Shown here: in pieces, positions 19,542-28,440 of the stretch
Numbering within the stretch: the stretch's first letter is position 1
How the letters are laid out: each line of letters starts with the position of its first letter
Source of the DNA: Leptospira vanthielii serovar Holland str. Waz Holland = ATCC 700522
Lineage (GTDB): Bacteria; Spirochaetota; Leptospiria; Leptospirales; Leptospiraceae
Reading direction: 5' to 3'
DNA length: 64,000 bases
NCBI RefSeq assembly: GCF_000332455.1
Contig: NZ_AOGY02000069.1
Coordinates: forward strand, 73,724 to 137,723
Made by a program: the position numbers and the translations under genes
The notes under the pieces: generated by a model
Told to the model about the DNA's origin: nothing
Database searches by the model: none
The model's input: the letters and a program-made list of their open reading frames with translations, nothing else

Positions 19542-20891
19542 ATGTGTGACACCTCTCTTGCCACTGAAAAATTTACAAAGACTCAAAAAAGAATCTTTGC
19601 CAAAAACTCTGACCGAGAACCAAACGAATCACAATCTATACTTCACGTTCCTCGTTTAGAGCATAAAAAAGGTTCTTTATTACGTACAACTTATATAGAA
19701 ATTCCCCAAACTCCCGTTACTTATGAAGTTTTTCTAAGTAAACCCTTTCATATGTGGGGTGCGGAAATGGGTGTGAATGAATTTGGTCTTTGTATTGGAA
19801 ATGAAGCGGTTTTTACGAACTTAAAAATTTCAAAAAGAAATAATGGTCTAACAGGAATGGACTTAATTCGTTTAGCTTTAGAACGATGTAAGTCCGCAAA
19901 AGATGGTTTATTTCTAATCACAGAACTTTTAGAAACTTATGGACAGGATGCCTGTGGTGGGTATGAAAATAAGTCGTTTTTCTACCATAACAGTTTTATC
20001 ATTGCTGACCGCACGGATGGTTACGTTTTAGAAACTGCTGATAGGTACTGGGTGGCAAAAAAAATTGATTCGTTTTATGCCATTTCAAATGGACTTACGA
20101 TTGGATCCGACTTTGACTATTCTTCTCCTAATCTAATTGATACATTACGAAAAAATTCCAATCGAGATTTTTCTTTTAAAGATTATTTCAGTGATCAGTT
20201 TTACACATATATGAGTCACTGTAAAGACAGAAAAAAATTACACGAAGACACTGCTGAGAGTTCAGAAAAAGAAACAGCAAGTTATACAGCCAAACAGGCG
20301 ATGGAAACTTTGAAAACTCATTTCATCGAAACTGATGAATTTGAACCATCTTCTTCTTCAATGAAATCTTTATGTTTGCACGCAACAGGTCCCACTACAC
20401 CGAACCAAACCAATGGAAGTCTTATTGTAGAATGGGATACCTCAGAAACCAACCAAGACCCACTTCGAGTGTATTATACAGGGACATCCACCCCTTGTTT
20501 GAGTTTGTTCAAACCATTTTATTTTGGGACAAAAAATTTTATAGGATCTTCTAGTTTGTCTTCAGATAAAGCATATTCAGAAACCTTATGGTGGTTACAC
20601 GAATCAATTGCACGAAAATCCAATTTTGATTACCAAGCAGTTCGATCTATTTTAGTCCCTGCCTTAATTGGGTTACAAGAATCGGTTTTTAATATCTCAA
20701 AAGAATTTCTATCTCCTCAAAAAAAGGAAGAAGTCCAATGGCGTTTTTTAAAAGATCATGTCAATATTCTAAAGAAAGTAGATGAAGAATTGATACAGTC
20801 TAAAATCGGAAGGAGTCGATGGCAAAATCCACTCTTTCAAATTTACTGGTCAGGACAAAATCGGAAACTTGGAATTCCTTTCCGCCAATAA
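19542..20891 (+). CDS. secernin/C69-family Ntn hydrolase
   Basis: Protein of 449 residues that begins MCDT, so cleavage of the first Met would expose Cys2 as the N-terminal nucleophile. This is the hallmark of C69 dipeptidases and secernins. A matching FAKNSDREPNE stretch follows at about 19-29, and the conserved WGAEMGVNEFGLCIGNEAV block at about 68-86 is typical of the secernin branch. Secernins are annotated as peptidases, but their real substrates are poorly known. No signal peptide is present, so it is cytoplasmic. Its last 42 bases overlap the end of the convergent glycerate kinase gene, so the two 3' ends code on both strands. The MCDT motif fixes the start and limits the divergent ATPase gene. 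Confidence 0.85.
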   Translation: MCDTSLATEKFTKTQKRIFAKNSDREPNESQSILHVPRLEHKKGSLLRTTYIEIPQTPVTYEVFLSKPFHMWGAEMGVNEFGLCIGNEAVFTNLKISKRNNGLTGMDLIRLALERCKSAKDGLFLITELLETYGQDACGGYENKSFFYHNSFIIADRTDGYVLETADRYWVAKKIDSFYAISNGLTIGSDFDYSSPNLIDTLRKNSNRDFSFKDYFSDQFYTYMSHCKDRKKLHEDTAESSEKETASYTAKQAMETLKTHFIETDEFEPSSSSMKSLCLHATGPTTPNQTNGSLIVEWDTSETNQDPLRVYYTGTSTPCLSLFKPFYFGTKNFIGSSSLSSDKAYSETLWWLHESIARKSNFDYQAVRSILVPALIGLQESVFNISKEFLSPQKKEEVQWRFLKDHVNILKKVDEELIQSKIGRSRWQNPLFQIYWSGQNRKLGIPFRQ

Positions 20892-22055
20892 AAGTATCAA
20901 AAGATCATTTACATTGGTTCCTGTCGCTCCAGTGAAAAGAAGGGAATTTGTATCTTTTAAGATGGGATAAGAATTGGATTTCTTAAGTTCAGTTACTGCG
21001 TCCCAACCTTTTTCTTTCATTTGTTCCAAAGTTTTGGGTCCCACAATGGCACCGGCAGCATCAGTGGGCCCATCTGTTCCATCGGTCCCGCAAGAAAGAA
21101 ACATCCAATCCCTCTCTATATCCAAAGATTCCGATAAAATGACCATACGAAGTGCAGTCTCTTGGTTACGTCCGCCTTTACCATTACCAAAAACTGGGCA
21201 AACCATTTCACCACCGAGTAGAATGGCTTGTTTTTTATCATTTTTTTTGGCATTTAACAATTCGCTAAACATACGTTCTGCGGTATATTCGCTAGAGTAA
21301 TCCCAAGAATCAGATATGACTTTAACCTCATAATCTAATGTTTTTGCTTTTTTTTCCATCGCAGCAAGGGATGCAGATAAATTCCCCATAATATAATATT
21401 CACTTCCAGGATAACTTGGTCCAGATGCAATAATTGATGGATCATCGCCGAGTACATCAGAAATCGCAAAAGTATAAACTTTCAAATTTGGATTTAATAG
21501 TTTTAATAACTTACCAGATTTTACAGCAGAATATTTTTTTCTCTCCGCATTGATTTCATGGATGGGAAGTCCTTGTTTTAATAAATTCTGATTTAATTGG
21601 ACTATATCATCTATAGTAAATCCTAGTTCTGGAATTTCGAATAAACTGGACCCACCACCTGATAACAAAACAACCAATTGGTGGTTTTTGTCTAAACTCG
21701 AAAGATCTTGTAAAACTTCGCGAGAATACAATTCTGAATTTGTATCTGGAATGGGGTGAGACGCCTCTCTACATTTCCAAACTCCCATCTGGCCTTTGGT
21801 TTTGATCTCTTCTGGAAGGTGATTGTATTTTGTGAGGATAAAACCTGCATCGACGGAAAAGTATTCCTGAAAAGACAGTGCCATAACATAAGCCGCTTTC
21901 CCTAATGCAAAAACATAAGTTTTTTTATCTGGGTTGTTTAGAATTCTCTTTAGGTCGGAATGTTGGTTCCAAAACTCTAAAGAAAGATATTTTGGCGTTG
22001 CAGCCCGAACACCCTCAATAAAAAGAGCTTCGATATCTTCTCTTAAAGTGCTCAA
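20850..22055 (-). CDS. glycerate 2-kinase (GckA/MOFRL family)
   Basis: Kinase of 401 residues that phosphorylates D-glycerate to 2-phosphoglycerate, linking glycerate, serine and glyoxylate metabolism to lower glycolysis. The N-terminal part has VFALGKAA and LLSGGGSSLFE (the glycerate-kinase nucleotide/substrate loop), and the C-terminal MOFRL domain has GGRNQETAL, SCGTDGTDGPTDAAGA and GATGTNVNDL. Length and motifs are complete. It is the second gene after the flavoprotein/ferredoxin fusion, with only 3 bases between them, so it is cotranscribed. Whether the two share a pathway is open. Its 3' end overlaps that of the convergent secernin gene by 42 bases. Confidence 0.9.
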   Translation of the reverse strand: MSTLREDIEALFIEGVRAATPKYLSLEFWNQHSDLKRILNNPDKKTYVFALGKAAYVMALSFQEYFSVDAGFILTKYNHLPEEIKTKGQMGVWKCREASHPIPDTNSELYSREVLQDLSSLDKNHQLVVLLSGGGSSLFEIPELGFTIDDIVQLNQNLLKQGLPIHEINAERKKYSAVKSGKLLKLLNPNLKVYTFAISDVLGDDPSIIASGPSYPGSEYYIMGNLSASLAAMEKKAKTLDYEVKVISDSWDYSSEYTAERMFSELLNAKKNDKKQAILLGGEMVCPVFGNGKGGRNQETALRMVILSESLDIERDWMFLSCGTDGTDGPTDAAGAIVGPKTLEQMKEKGWDAVTELKKSNSYPILKDTNSLLFTGATGTNVNDLLILLLAERNSKFPILS

Positions 22056-22058
22056 TTT

Positions 22059-24320
22059 TTATTTCCGTAACTTTGCTTGAATGGAATCATACCGAACACC
22101 AGAGGATGCCAACTGTCCAAACTCCAATACATCGGTCGGACAAAGTGAAACACAAGCAGAACATCTTACACATTGTACGCTATCCATTGGTATTCCTCTG
22201 CTGGCATAACCCATAACATCAATTCCCTGATGGCAGTTTTTCGTACAAATATTACAAGAGATACATTTCTTTTTATCAGAAAATATTCGGAACCTGCTAA
22301 ACTTAGCATAAATATGCATAAGGGAGGCTAGAGGACAGAACATACGACACCATATCCTTCCGGAAAAAAGAAAGTAAAAACCAACGCCTACCACACCTGC
22401 AAGCCCAATATCTACAACGATATCATAAAGCCATTTTACAGAATCAGCAACGGACTCACTCAGCGCCAAACTTGAATCACTTAGCTTACCATACACTCCA
22501 ACTAATTTGAGTAGCGTAAGGAGAAACGCAACAAGCAGGATGTATTGCCCAGAATGTTCCAACCGATATGCCCATTTCCCGTGAGGCATCTTTTGTCTAT
22601 GTTCATCACCTAAGGTTTCAGCAAGACCACCACAGGAACAAATCCAACCACAATATGCCCCTTTTCCATATCGATATACTAACAGCGGTATAAATCCAAA
22701 ACTAAACAGAACCCCATAACCTAACCAAAAATTGGTGATCCCGCTATCATACAAAACCCCCATACTTAGGGGCCAGGCCAAAATAAAACCGTAAGCTTTC
22801 CAATAAGCATCTTTCGGAAAAATCTCCGTTCGGATGTATCCGTCGGGACTACCTAAATAACCCAAATCTCCAAACGCAGGTAAAATTAGTTCTGGCAGCA
22901 AAAACAAAAAGAAAACTTGTACAAAAATCAAACTAAGAGTTTGGTAAAAAATATAATCAGTTTTCCTAACCAAAATCCTTCGGATCCCAAATACCAAAAT
23001 AGTTAGAGAATATAACATGGTATAGTGGAAGGAAGGGTATTTTCCGAAGAGCGTATAACCAAAATAAGTCGTGCTTAAATACACAAAAAGAAAATAGCTG
23101 AAAGCCATAAAAAGATAAGTATTTCTTATAAAAACCCAAGGTTGAAAAACCCCGAGTCCATCCTTTAGCTTCAAATAAACAAAAAGAGACAAAGTGAGAA
23201 CCGATATACAAGCGAATGCTGTGGCTAATGGGGAAAACCAACCCGGCCCATAAAAAGAAGCCTTTCCGAAATAAGCAAGGACAGCAAATGAAAAAAGAGA
23301 AAAAAATCCTACCCAATCCGAAAACGATTTTTCATTTTGAATTTTGATTCCTATTTTTTTTAAAAAGGAAATTGGTGGTGTCGTTCCGATTAAAATATAA
23401 ACAATATCAGATTTTAGTTTAATAGATGAATGGAGAGTTTTCACAAAAACGTTCTGTTCTGTTATCTCGGTAACTTCTGCCTCCATAAGAAGATTTATTT
23501 TTCCCTCCCGAACCTTCGTTTCTAAACCTTTTCTATTTTCCTCTTTCGGCCTTTGAAATTCCTTTCCTCTATGAATTAAGTTAACTTCGTTCGCATAACT
23601 TGAGCATGCAATAGCTGCTTCTACTGCACTATCACCTCCCCCGACAATCACAACCGACTTATCCTTTACATCAGAAGGATCGAAGAGGCGATAAAAAACA
23701 GACGAATGGGACTCACCCTTCACACCTAACCGTTTTGGATCACCCGATTTTCCAATCGCAATCACTACGGAATTTGTAAGATAAGAATCCCCAGTTTCAG
23801 TTTTTACAACATAAAGAGAACCATCATGCTGAATGGAAGAAACTCTTTTTCCTGAATGTAATTCGATTGGTTCTTTTTTTAATAACTCATTGAGATATTC
23901 TAACAAATCCTCTTTAGTAGAATCTTTAATTTTAAGTTTGGATAGAGGTTCTAAGTTTTTGGGTTCAGCAAAAATTGGTTTTTGTTTTGGATAACTTTGG
24001 ATAGTTTGGAATGGTAAATTTGCTTCGAGAACCACATATTTTTTTCCTAACCGACTGGCTTCATAAGCACAAGACAAACCTGCAGGCCCAGATCCAATAA
24101 TCACTGCATCCAAACAATCGGCCTTTTTTTTTCGGATGTGTTTCCAAACATTCACTCCACTTTCGGCCGCTAATTTTAACAGAGGAACACCCGTTAGATC
24201 TCCAATGATAAATACATTAGGAAGATTCGTTTCATACGAATCTGATAGTTCTGGGTAAATTTCCACAGGCCCCGTCGGGACAGATTTGGTTAACCAACGA
24301 AAATAAAAAGAGGGCCACAT
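22059..24320 (-). CDS. flavin/NAD(P) oxidoreductase fused to NapH-like polyferredoxin
   Basis: Membrane electron-transfer protein of 753 residues. Residues 1-65 resemble the C-terminal tail of a thioredoxin-reductase-like fold (NVFIIGDLTGVPLLKLA). Residues 70-335 are a complete pyridine-nucleotide oxidoreductase with FAD motif GSGPAG (76-81) and NAD(P) motif VGGGDSA (225-231). About seven membrane helices follow to about 555, then a NapH-like part with two cysteine motifs in membrane loops (YCGWICSC near 573 and WCRMFCP further on), and two 4Fe-4S clusters at the C-terminus (CISCNICTKNC and CVRCSACVSLCP). The expected activity is moving electrons from NAD(P)H through FAD and Fe-S centres across or along the membrane. 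The electron acceptor is unknown. The start is uncertain because the first domain looks incomplete and the ATG has only a weak ribosome binding site. Confidence 0.85.
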   Translation of the reverse strand: MWPSFYFRWLTKSVPTGPVEIYPELSDSYETNLPNVFIIGDLTGVPLLKLAAESGVNVWKHIRKKKADCLDAVIIGSGPAGLSCAYEASRLGKKYVVLEANLPFQTIQSYPKQKPIFAEPKNLEPLSKLKIKDSTKEDLLEYLNELLKKEPIELHSGKRVSSIQHDGSLYVVKTETGDSYLTNSVVIAIGKSGDPKRLGVKGESHSSVFYRLFDPSDVKDKSVVIVGGGDSAVEAAIACSSYANEVNLIHRGKEFQRPKEENRKGLETKVREGKINLLMEAEVTEITEQNVFVKTLHSSIKLKSDIVYILIGTTPPISFLKKIGIKIQNEKSFSDWVGFFSLFSFAVLAYFGKASFYGPGWFSPLATAFACISVLTLSLFVYLKLKDGLGVFQPWVFIRNTYLFMAFSYFLFVYLSTTYFGYTLFGKYPSFHYTMLYSLTILVFGIRRILVRKTDYIFYQTLSLIFVQVFFLFLLPELILPAFGDLGYLGSPDGYIRTEIFPKDAYWKAYGFILAWPLSMGVLYDSGITNFWLGYGVLFSFGFIPLLVYRYGKGAYCGWICSCGGLAETLGDEHRQKMPHGKWAYRLEHSGQYILLVAFLLTLLKLVGVYGKLSDSSLALSESVADSVKWLYDIVVDIGLAGVVGVGFYFLFSGRIWCRMFCPLASLMHIYAKFSRFRIFSDKKKCISCNICTKNCHQGIDVMGYASRGIPMDSVQCVRCSACVSLCPTDVLEFGQLASSGVRYDSIQAKLRK

Positions 24321-24360
24321 TCTTAAAATTGGACTCGAACTTTAAAAAAAAGAAATGAAT

Positions 24361-25665
24361 TTAATCGGCGAGAGGAAGTTGGATAATGATTTTTGTTCCT
24401 TCTTTCGGTTTACTGGTTACCTGAAAAGTACCTCCCTGCTCCTTCAATAATTCTATACAGACTAAAAGGCCAAGACCGGTTCCTTTCTCCCCTACAGTAC
24501 CAAATCCGGAAGTAAAACGTTTACCTTCGATTATTTTTTCTAAAAGGTCATGAGTCATTCCTACCCCATGGTCTTCAAACCGAATCTCCATAAAATGAGA
24601 AACAGGTTCCGCCTCAATCAAAACCTTTCCATTTGGATGAGAATATTTTATAGCATTCGATAAAATATTACGCAGCACAGTGGAAGTCATTCGTTCATCA
24701 CAGTATATAGAATATTTTTCCGAAATTTGTGTCTCAAAGAAAATCCCTTTTTCAGTCGCTTGAATATTGAGTATATCCAGCGCATTTTTTAAAATCAAAG
24801 AGAGATTTAATTTTTCTAGATTACATTGGGTCTTTTTTGTTTCATTCCGAACCCAATCGAGCAAATTTTCCAATACCAAATAAGTTTGGTTTGCACTTTT
24901 TTTAAGTTCGTTTAATGCAAATACCAGCTCATCTCTTTCAGGTAGCGAACTTGTGAGATAACCCAAAAACTTACTCATGGTTCCAATAGGTCCTTTTAAA
25001 TCATGAGCTAAGATAGAAAAAATTCGATCCTTATGATCATTGGTTCGAATCATTTCTTTTTGGATTCTATTGATGTTCCTTAAAAAATAAAACATAAACA
25101 GAGCAACAAAGGACAAACAAGAAACAACTGAATTAATACGGAATAAGTCTTGGACTTTTTTATGATAAAGAAGAGTTCCCTTTGCAAACACACCAGGACT
25201 ACCAAAAAACTCGAACCAAATATAAAACGCAGTGTTCATAAGAAAGATAAAAAGTATCCACCACTTTTCCTCATAAGAAAAAAGAACAAAGGGAACAATG
25301 GCAAACATTAGAAAATAATAATAAAATCCTCCGGAAGTTCCAAAACTAATTGTAGAAACAAAGAACAAGGGAACAGAAATTGTGAAAACCAATATGATTC
25401 GCGATAATGAATACCTTTCCTTCGTATTTAAGTAAAGAACCAATACCAATAACGAAATTACAATTAAATGTATCAAATTCATAAACTGGTAATGCGGTGC
25501 ACCTGCGATGACAAAGAAAATAGAATACTGAATGTTTGAGAAAATTCCCAAAAAAGCAATTAAGTTTGAAAGTTGTACGCGAACAGAGGATTCCAAACCC
25601 AACTGTTCGGTAACTCCTAAATTGAGTAACCGACGAATTCCTAATCGGTCAAAAATTGCTTTCAT
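24361..25665 (-). CDS. membrane-bound sensor histidine kinase
   Basis: Kinase of 434 residues with six hydrophobic helices (about 30-195) and no large periplasmic domain, so it probably senses the membrane itself or a small ligand within it. The cytoplasmic half has HisKA with the phosphoacceptor His221 (SILAHDLKGP) and a HATPase with N box (NILSNAIKYSHP), DHGVGM and GTGLGL. The gene overlaps the upstream 7TM-SpoIIE phosphatase gene by 4 bases, which indicates translational coupling and suggests they act on one signalling line. The flavoprotein fusion starts 40 bases downstream in the same direction. No cognate response regulator lies nearby. Confidence 0.9.
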   Translation of the reverse strand: MKAIFDRLGIRRLLNLGVTEQLGLESSVRVQLSNLIAFLGIFSNIQYSIFFVIAGAPHYQFMNLIHLIVISLLVLVLYLNTKERYSLSRIILVFTISVPLFFVSTISFGTSGGFYYYFLMFAIVPFVLFSYEEKWWILFIFLMNTAFYIWFEFFGSPGVFAKGTLLYHKKVQDLFRINSVVSCLSFVALFMFYFLRNINRIQKEMIRTNDHKDRIFSILAHDLKGPIGTMSKFLGYLTSSLPERDELVFALNELKKSANQTYLVLENLLDWVRNETKKTQCNLEKLNLSLILKNALDILNIQATEKGIFFETQISEKYSIYCDERMTSTVLRNILSNAIKYSHPNGKVLIEAEPVSHFMEIRFEDHGVGMTHDLLEKIIEGKRFTSGFGTVGEKGTGLGLLVCIELLKEQGGTFQVTSKPKEGTKIIIQLPLAD

Positions 25666-27548
25666 TTGATATCGATCGTAAAGTATGTTACGTCATCTGA
25701 CAAACGAAATGCGAATTTTCGAATATCATTTTTAATTTTTTCATTCAATTCAGAAATAGAAAGGTTTAATCCACCAACTAACTGCTCCTTTAAACGAGAT
25801 TCTCCATATAATTCTCTGCTTTTGTTCTGACTCTCCGTGATTCCATCCGTATAAAAGAAGAAACGATCTCCTGACTTCAGATCCCGAGAAAATGTTTCGA
25901 CTAAAATATCTTTTTTCCAACCCATGATTGGTCCCCTTCCAGGAAGAGGTGCCAAAGAATTAGAAACAACATTCATAAAAAAAGGACTTGGATGACCCAT
26001 AACGGAATATTTGATTATGGATTTTTTTAAGTCAAAATGACAGGCAACCGCAGTGATATAATTCTTTTCAACAACGGGTAACATCTTAAGATTTAGTTCT
26101 AATAAAAATGTAGCAGGATCCTTTTCTTTCGGAGCAATCTCTAAAAAGTTTACTTTCAACATACTAGCAATGAGAGCCGCTGCAATTCCATGACCCAGGA
26201 CATCACATAACAAAAAACTAATAGATCCATCTTCATGAATGTAGTAATCAAAGTAGTCACCACCAATTTTTTCCATAGGCATAAAAACAGAGGCGACACT
26301 GAGGGAATGGTGTCTGAATTCCATCGGAGGTATTAATTTTGACTGCAAACCTGCTGCTATTACCAAATCGTCATGTAACAACTTAAATTGTTTGTGTAAC
26401 TCCTGTGTACGAAGAGTGACAAGCATTTCCAAAGATTCATTTAGATTTCGAAGTTCTCTTCTTGTCCTTGCACTTTGCAAAGCGATAGCAAACACACCCG
26501 CAAACAAAAAAGTCAAAATCCCATATTGAGTTAAATATGAGTTTTTTCCTGTAACAACGTCGGTGATGACATCGGCAATCCCAAAAAAAGTTGCAACAAG
26601 TGCACCGAGAGAAACTACAATCGCCTCAGCTGTTTTTTTATAATTTTTAGCCAACAACTGAACAAGGATGGGGACCTTAATTGCGAGTAATATATACCAA
26701 AGATAAACTAAATAAAATCGACTATCTGGATCCATAGAAAATAGCTGAATGAAACCAAGAACGATATCTAAAAAAAATGTAATTACAGCAAGTTTTGTGA
26801 TACGCCTATCAAAAAGAGTATGAACAAATAACATGATAAAGACGGGAAATAAAAACTGACAAAAAAATAACAATCGCACCAGGATTTCCGGATGGATCAT
26901 TAGAAAATGAATTTTATTTAGAACGGGTAACCGCCAGCCAACAAAAAATACAGCTGTTCCCGCCAGATACAACCCAGATTTGGAAGATCGATTTAACGCA
27001 TAACCAATCGCTTGTTGGAGAAAAATCCCAAAGAATAATGCAGCGATAAGGATTTGGTTCACATCTTCAAAAATCATTTTGTCTTTGATTTGATCTTGAG
27101 AGCCAAAAATGGGAACAGAGCGAAACAAACCACACCTAAACTGTGTTTCACGGCATTCCACATCCACAACCAATTCATTTTCGCCTTGTTTTAGAAGAGA
27201 AATGGGAATTTCATAATAACGGACTTTATGCCAATAAGCATAATACTCAGGAGTGAAACTACCGGTGGAACCGATGACAGATCCATTCCAAAATGTTTGG
27301 TCAGCCGAATGGACTCGATCCATATAAATGGCCTGCGAGGATTCAGGCAGAACGGATACAGGAATTTTCAATCGATACTTGCCGCGAATAGGAACTTGGT
27401 ATCCTTGATCAACTAAAGAAACTCCAACCAAAATTGGTCTGGATTCTGTTTCTCCCTCTTGTTGGAATGTCCAACCCGATTCTAATGATACAACCTCTGC
27501 ATTCAGTGATGCAAAAGATAAGAAGGCGAATAACAAAAAGAGTTTCAT
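25662..27548 (-). CDS. 7TMR-DISM receptor with SpoIIE-type (PP2C) phosphatase
   Basis: 628 residues starting at ATG 27546-27548, chosen because it begins a clean signal peptide (MKLFLLFAFLSFASLNAE). The frame is open 83 codons further up, but that part looks non-coding. A periplasmic beta-sandwich (about 25-155, SGWTFQQEG at its start, sialate-esterase/galactose-binding-like) precedes seven hydrophobic helices (about 165-365), a short coiled coil, and the SpoIIE phosphatase domain (about 400-625) with the metal-binding motifs GGDYFDY, LCDVLGHGIAA, YTDGITE and SDDVTY. It should control a kinase-phosphatase switch such as a sigma-factor antagonist. It overlaps the following histidine kinase by 4 bases. 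It is the second such protein in the window; the first is at 12083-14119. Confidence 0.9.
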   Translation of the reverse strand: MKLFLLFAFLSFASLNAEVVSLESGWTFQQEGETESRPILVGVSLVDQGYQVPIRGKYRLKIPVSVLPESSQAIYMDRVHSADQTFWNGSVIGSTGSFTPEYYAYWHKVRYYEIPISLLKQGENELVVDVECRETQFRCGLFRSVPIFGSQDQIKDKMIFEDVNQILIAALFFGIFLQQAIGYALNRSSKSGLYLAGTAVFFVGWRLPVLNKIHFLMIHPEILVRLLFFCQFLFPVFIMLFVHTLFDRRITKLAVITFFLDIVLGFIQLFSMDPDSRFYLVYLWYILLAIKVPILVQLLAKNYKKTAEAIVVSLGALVATFFGIADVITDVVTGKNSYLTQYGILTFLFAGVFAIALQSARTRRELRNLNESLEMLVTLRTQELHKQFKLLHDDLVIAAGLQSKLIPPMEFRHHSLSVASVFMPMEKIGGDYFDYYIHEDGSISFLLCDVLGHGIAAALIASMLKVNFLEIAPKEKDPATFLLELNLKMLPVVEKNYITAVACHFDLKKSIIKYSVMGHPSPFFMNVVSNSLAPLPGRGPIMGWKKDILVETFSRDLKSGDRFFFYTDGITESQNKSRELYGESRLKEQLVGGLNLSISELNEKIKNDIRKFAFRLSDDVTYFTIDIK

Positions 27549-27772
27549 CGATAAGTCCAAAACAAAACCAAACTCCACTGGAGAAAAACAAACAAATTTT
27601 GATGTTTCATAGATTCTCCGGAGAACACCGGAAGGATTGAATAGAAATCTATGGGAACTGCAAGAATATTTTAAAGCTGCTCGATTCTTTGAAAACCCTG
27701 GTGCGCAGAGAGAAAAGAAAACGGAAGATAGAAAGAAGGGAATTTTCGATTCCATTTCTAGGAAATGATTTT

Positions 27773-27787
27773 TTAGATTGAGTCTAA
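27773..27787. promoter_or_regulatory. candidate Fur/PerR box (7-1-7 inverted repeat)
   Basis: TTAGATTGAGTCTAA has 7-1-7 symmetry with six of seven arm positions paired, the arrangement of Fur- and PerR-binding sites. It lies 41 bases before the start of the Fur-family gene, over its likely promoter, and about 225 bases from the divergent phosphatase start. Autoregulation is the simplest reading. Confidence 0.55.
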
Positions 27788-27827
27788 TTATTGACAAAAA
27801 AACACAGACAGAGAAGGTGAAACTGAA

Positions 27828-28256
27828 ATGGATTTAAGTTACCAAAAAACCAAGGAACTCCTCGAATCTCATGGGATCCGACCGACTTCACAAAGATTGG
27901 AGATGGCACACTTGCTTTTGGAACGCCACCAACACCTCTTTGCGGAAGAAGTGTTCCATTTGGTCAATTCCCACTTCCCCCACGCATCGCGGGCTACCAT
28001 TTTCAATAACCTCAAACTCTTTGCGGAAAAGGGAATGCTCGGGACTTTAGAATTAAAAAGCGGAGTGACTCATTTTGATTCGAACATCGGCCCTCACCAC
28101 CATGCGCTCAATGAAGAAACGGGTGAGATTACTGACGTGAAAATGGACGAAGAACTTGAGACAAAAGTCCTAGAGGAACTAAAAGAAAGTTATTTTAAAA
28201 AGACAGGAAAAAAACTAGATAACGTCAAACTTGTGATTACCCTTAGAGGGAAATAA
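27828..28256 (+). CDS. Fur/PerR-family metalloregulator
   Basis: DNA-binding repressor of 142 residues. The winged helix covers about 10-85 (GIRPTSQRLEMAHLLL, then SRATIFNNLKLFAEKGML). The dimer domain has metal ligands in the GPHHHALNEETGEI stretch, with His and Asp/Glu as in PerR and Fur regulatory sites. The C-terminal CxxC structural zinc pair is missing, as is seen in some spirochaete members. PerR-type proteins sense peroxide by metal-catalysed histidine oxidation; Fur types sense Fe2+. Sequence alone does not decide. A good ribosome binding site (GAAGGTGA) precedes the ATG, and a matching 7-1-7 inverted repeat lies in its promoter. Confidence 0.88.
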   Translation: MDLSYQKTKELLESHGIRPTSQRLEMAHLLLERHQHLFAEEVFHLVNSHFPHASRATIFNNLKLFAEKGMLGTLELKSGVTHFDSNIGPHHHALNEETGEITDVKMDEELETKVLEELKESYFKKTGKKLDNVKLVITLRGK

Positions 28257-28440
28257 ATTCCTTCTAAGTTTATAATCTTAGTCGGAGACGCAGCTACAAA
28301 ATAAAATCTTATCTTTTTTTTGATTTTATCTTTATACTTGAACGCGATTGCGGAAGCATTCCAGATCACTCGATTCCAAACAAAAGGTCAAAAAAAAAGA
28401 GAAGATACATAGTAAACAGATGGTTAAACTTTCCAAAGAT

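Noticed and set aside
19488..19586. Longer start for the P-type ATPase
   Set aside because: It would overlap the divergent secernin-type gene, whose MCDT start is fixed by its N-terminal nucleophile. The extra residues have no family support.
27549..27797. Longer start for the second 7TM-SpoIIE phosphatase
   Set aside because: The signal peptide begins cleanly at 27548 and the extra residues look non-coding.
28301..28329. ATAAAATC / GATTTTAT inverted repeat after the Fur-type gene
   Set aside because: A+T-only stem with a T-run inside the loop. A weak terminator is possible, but not supported enough.
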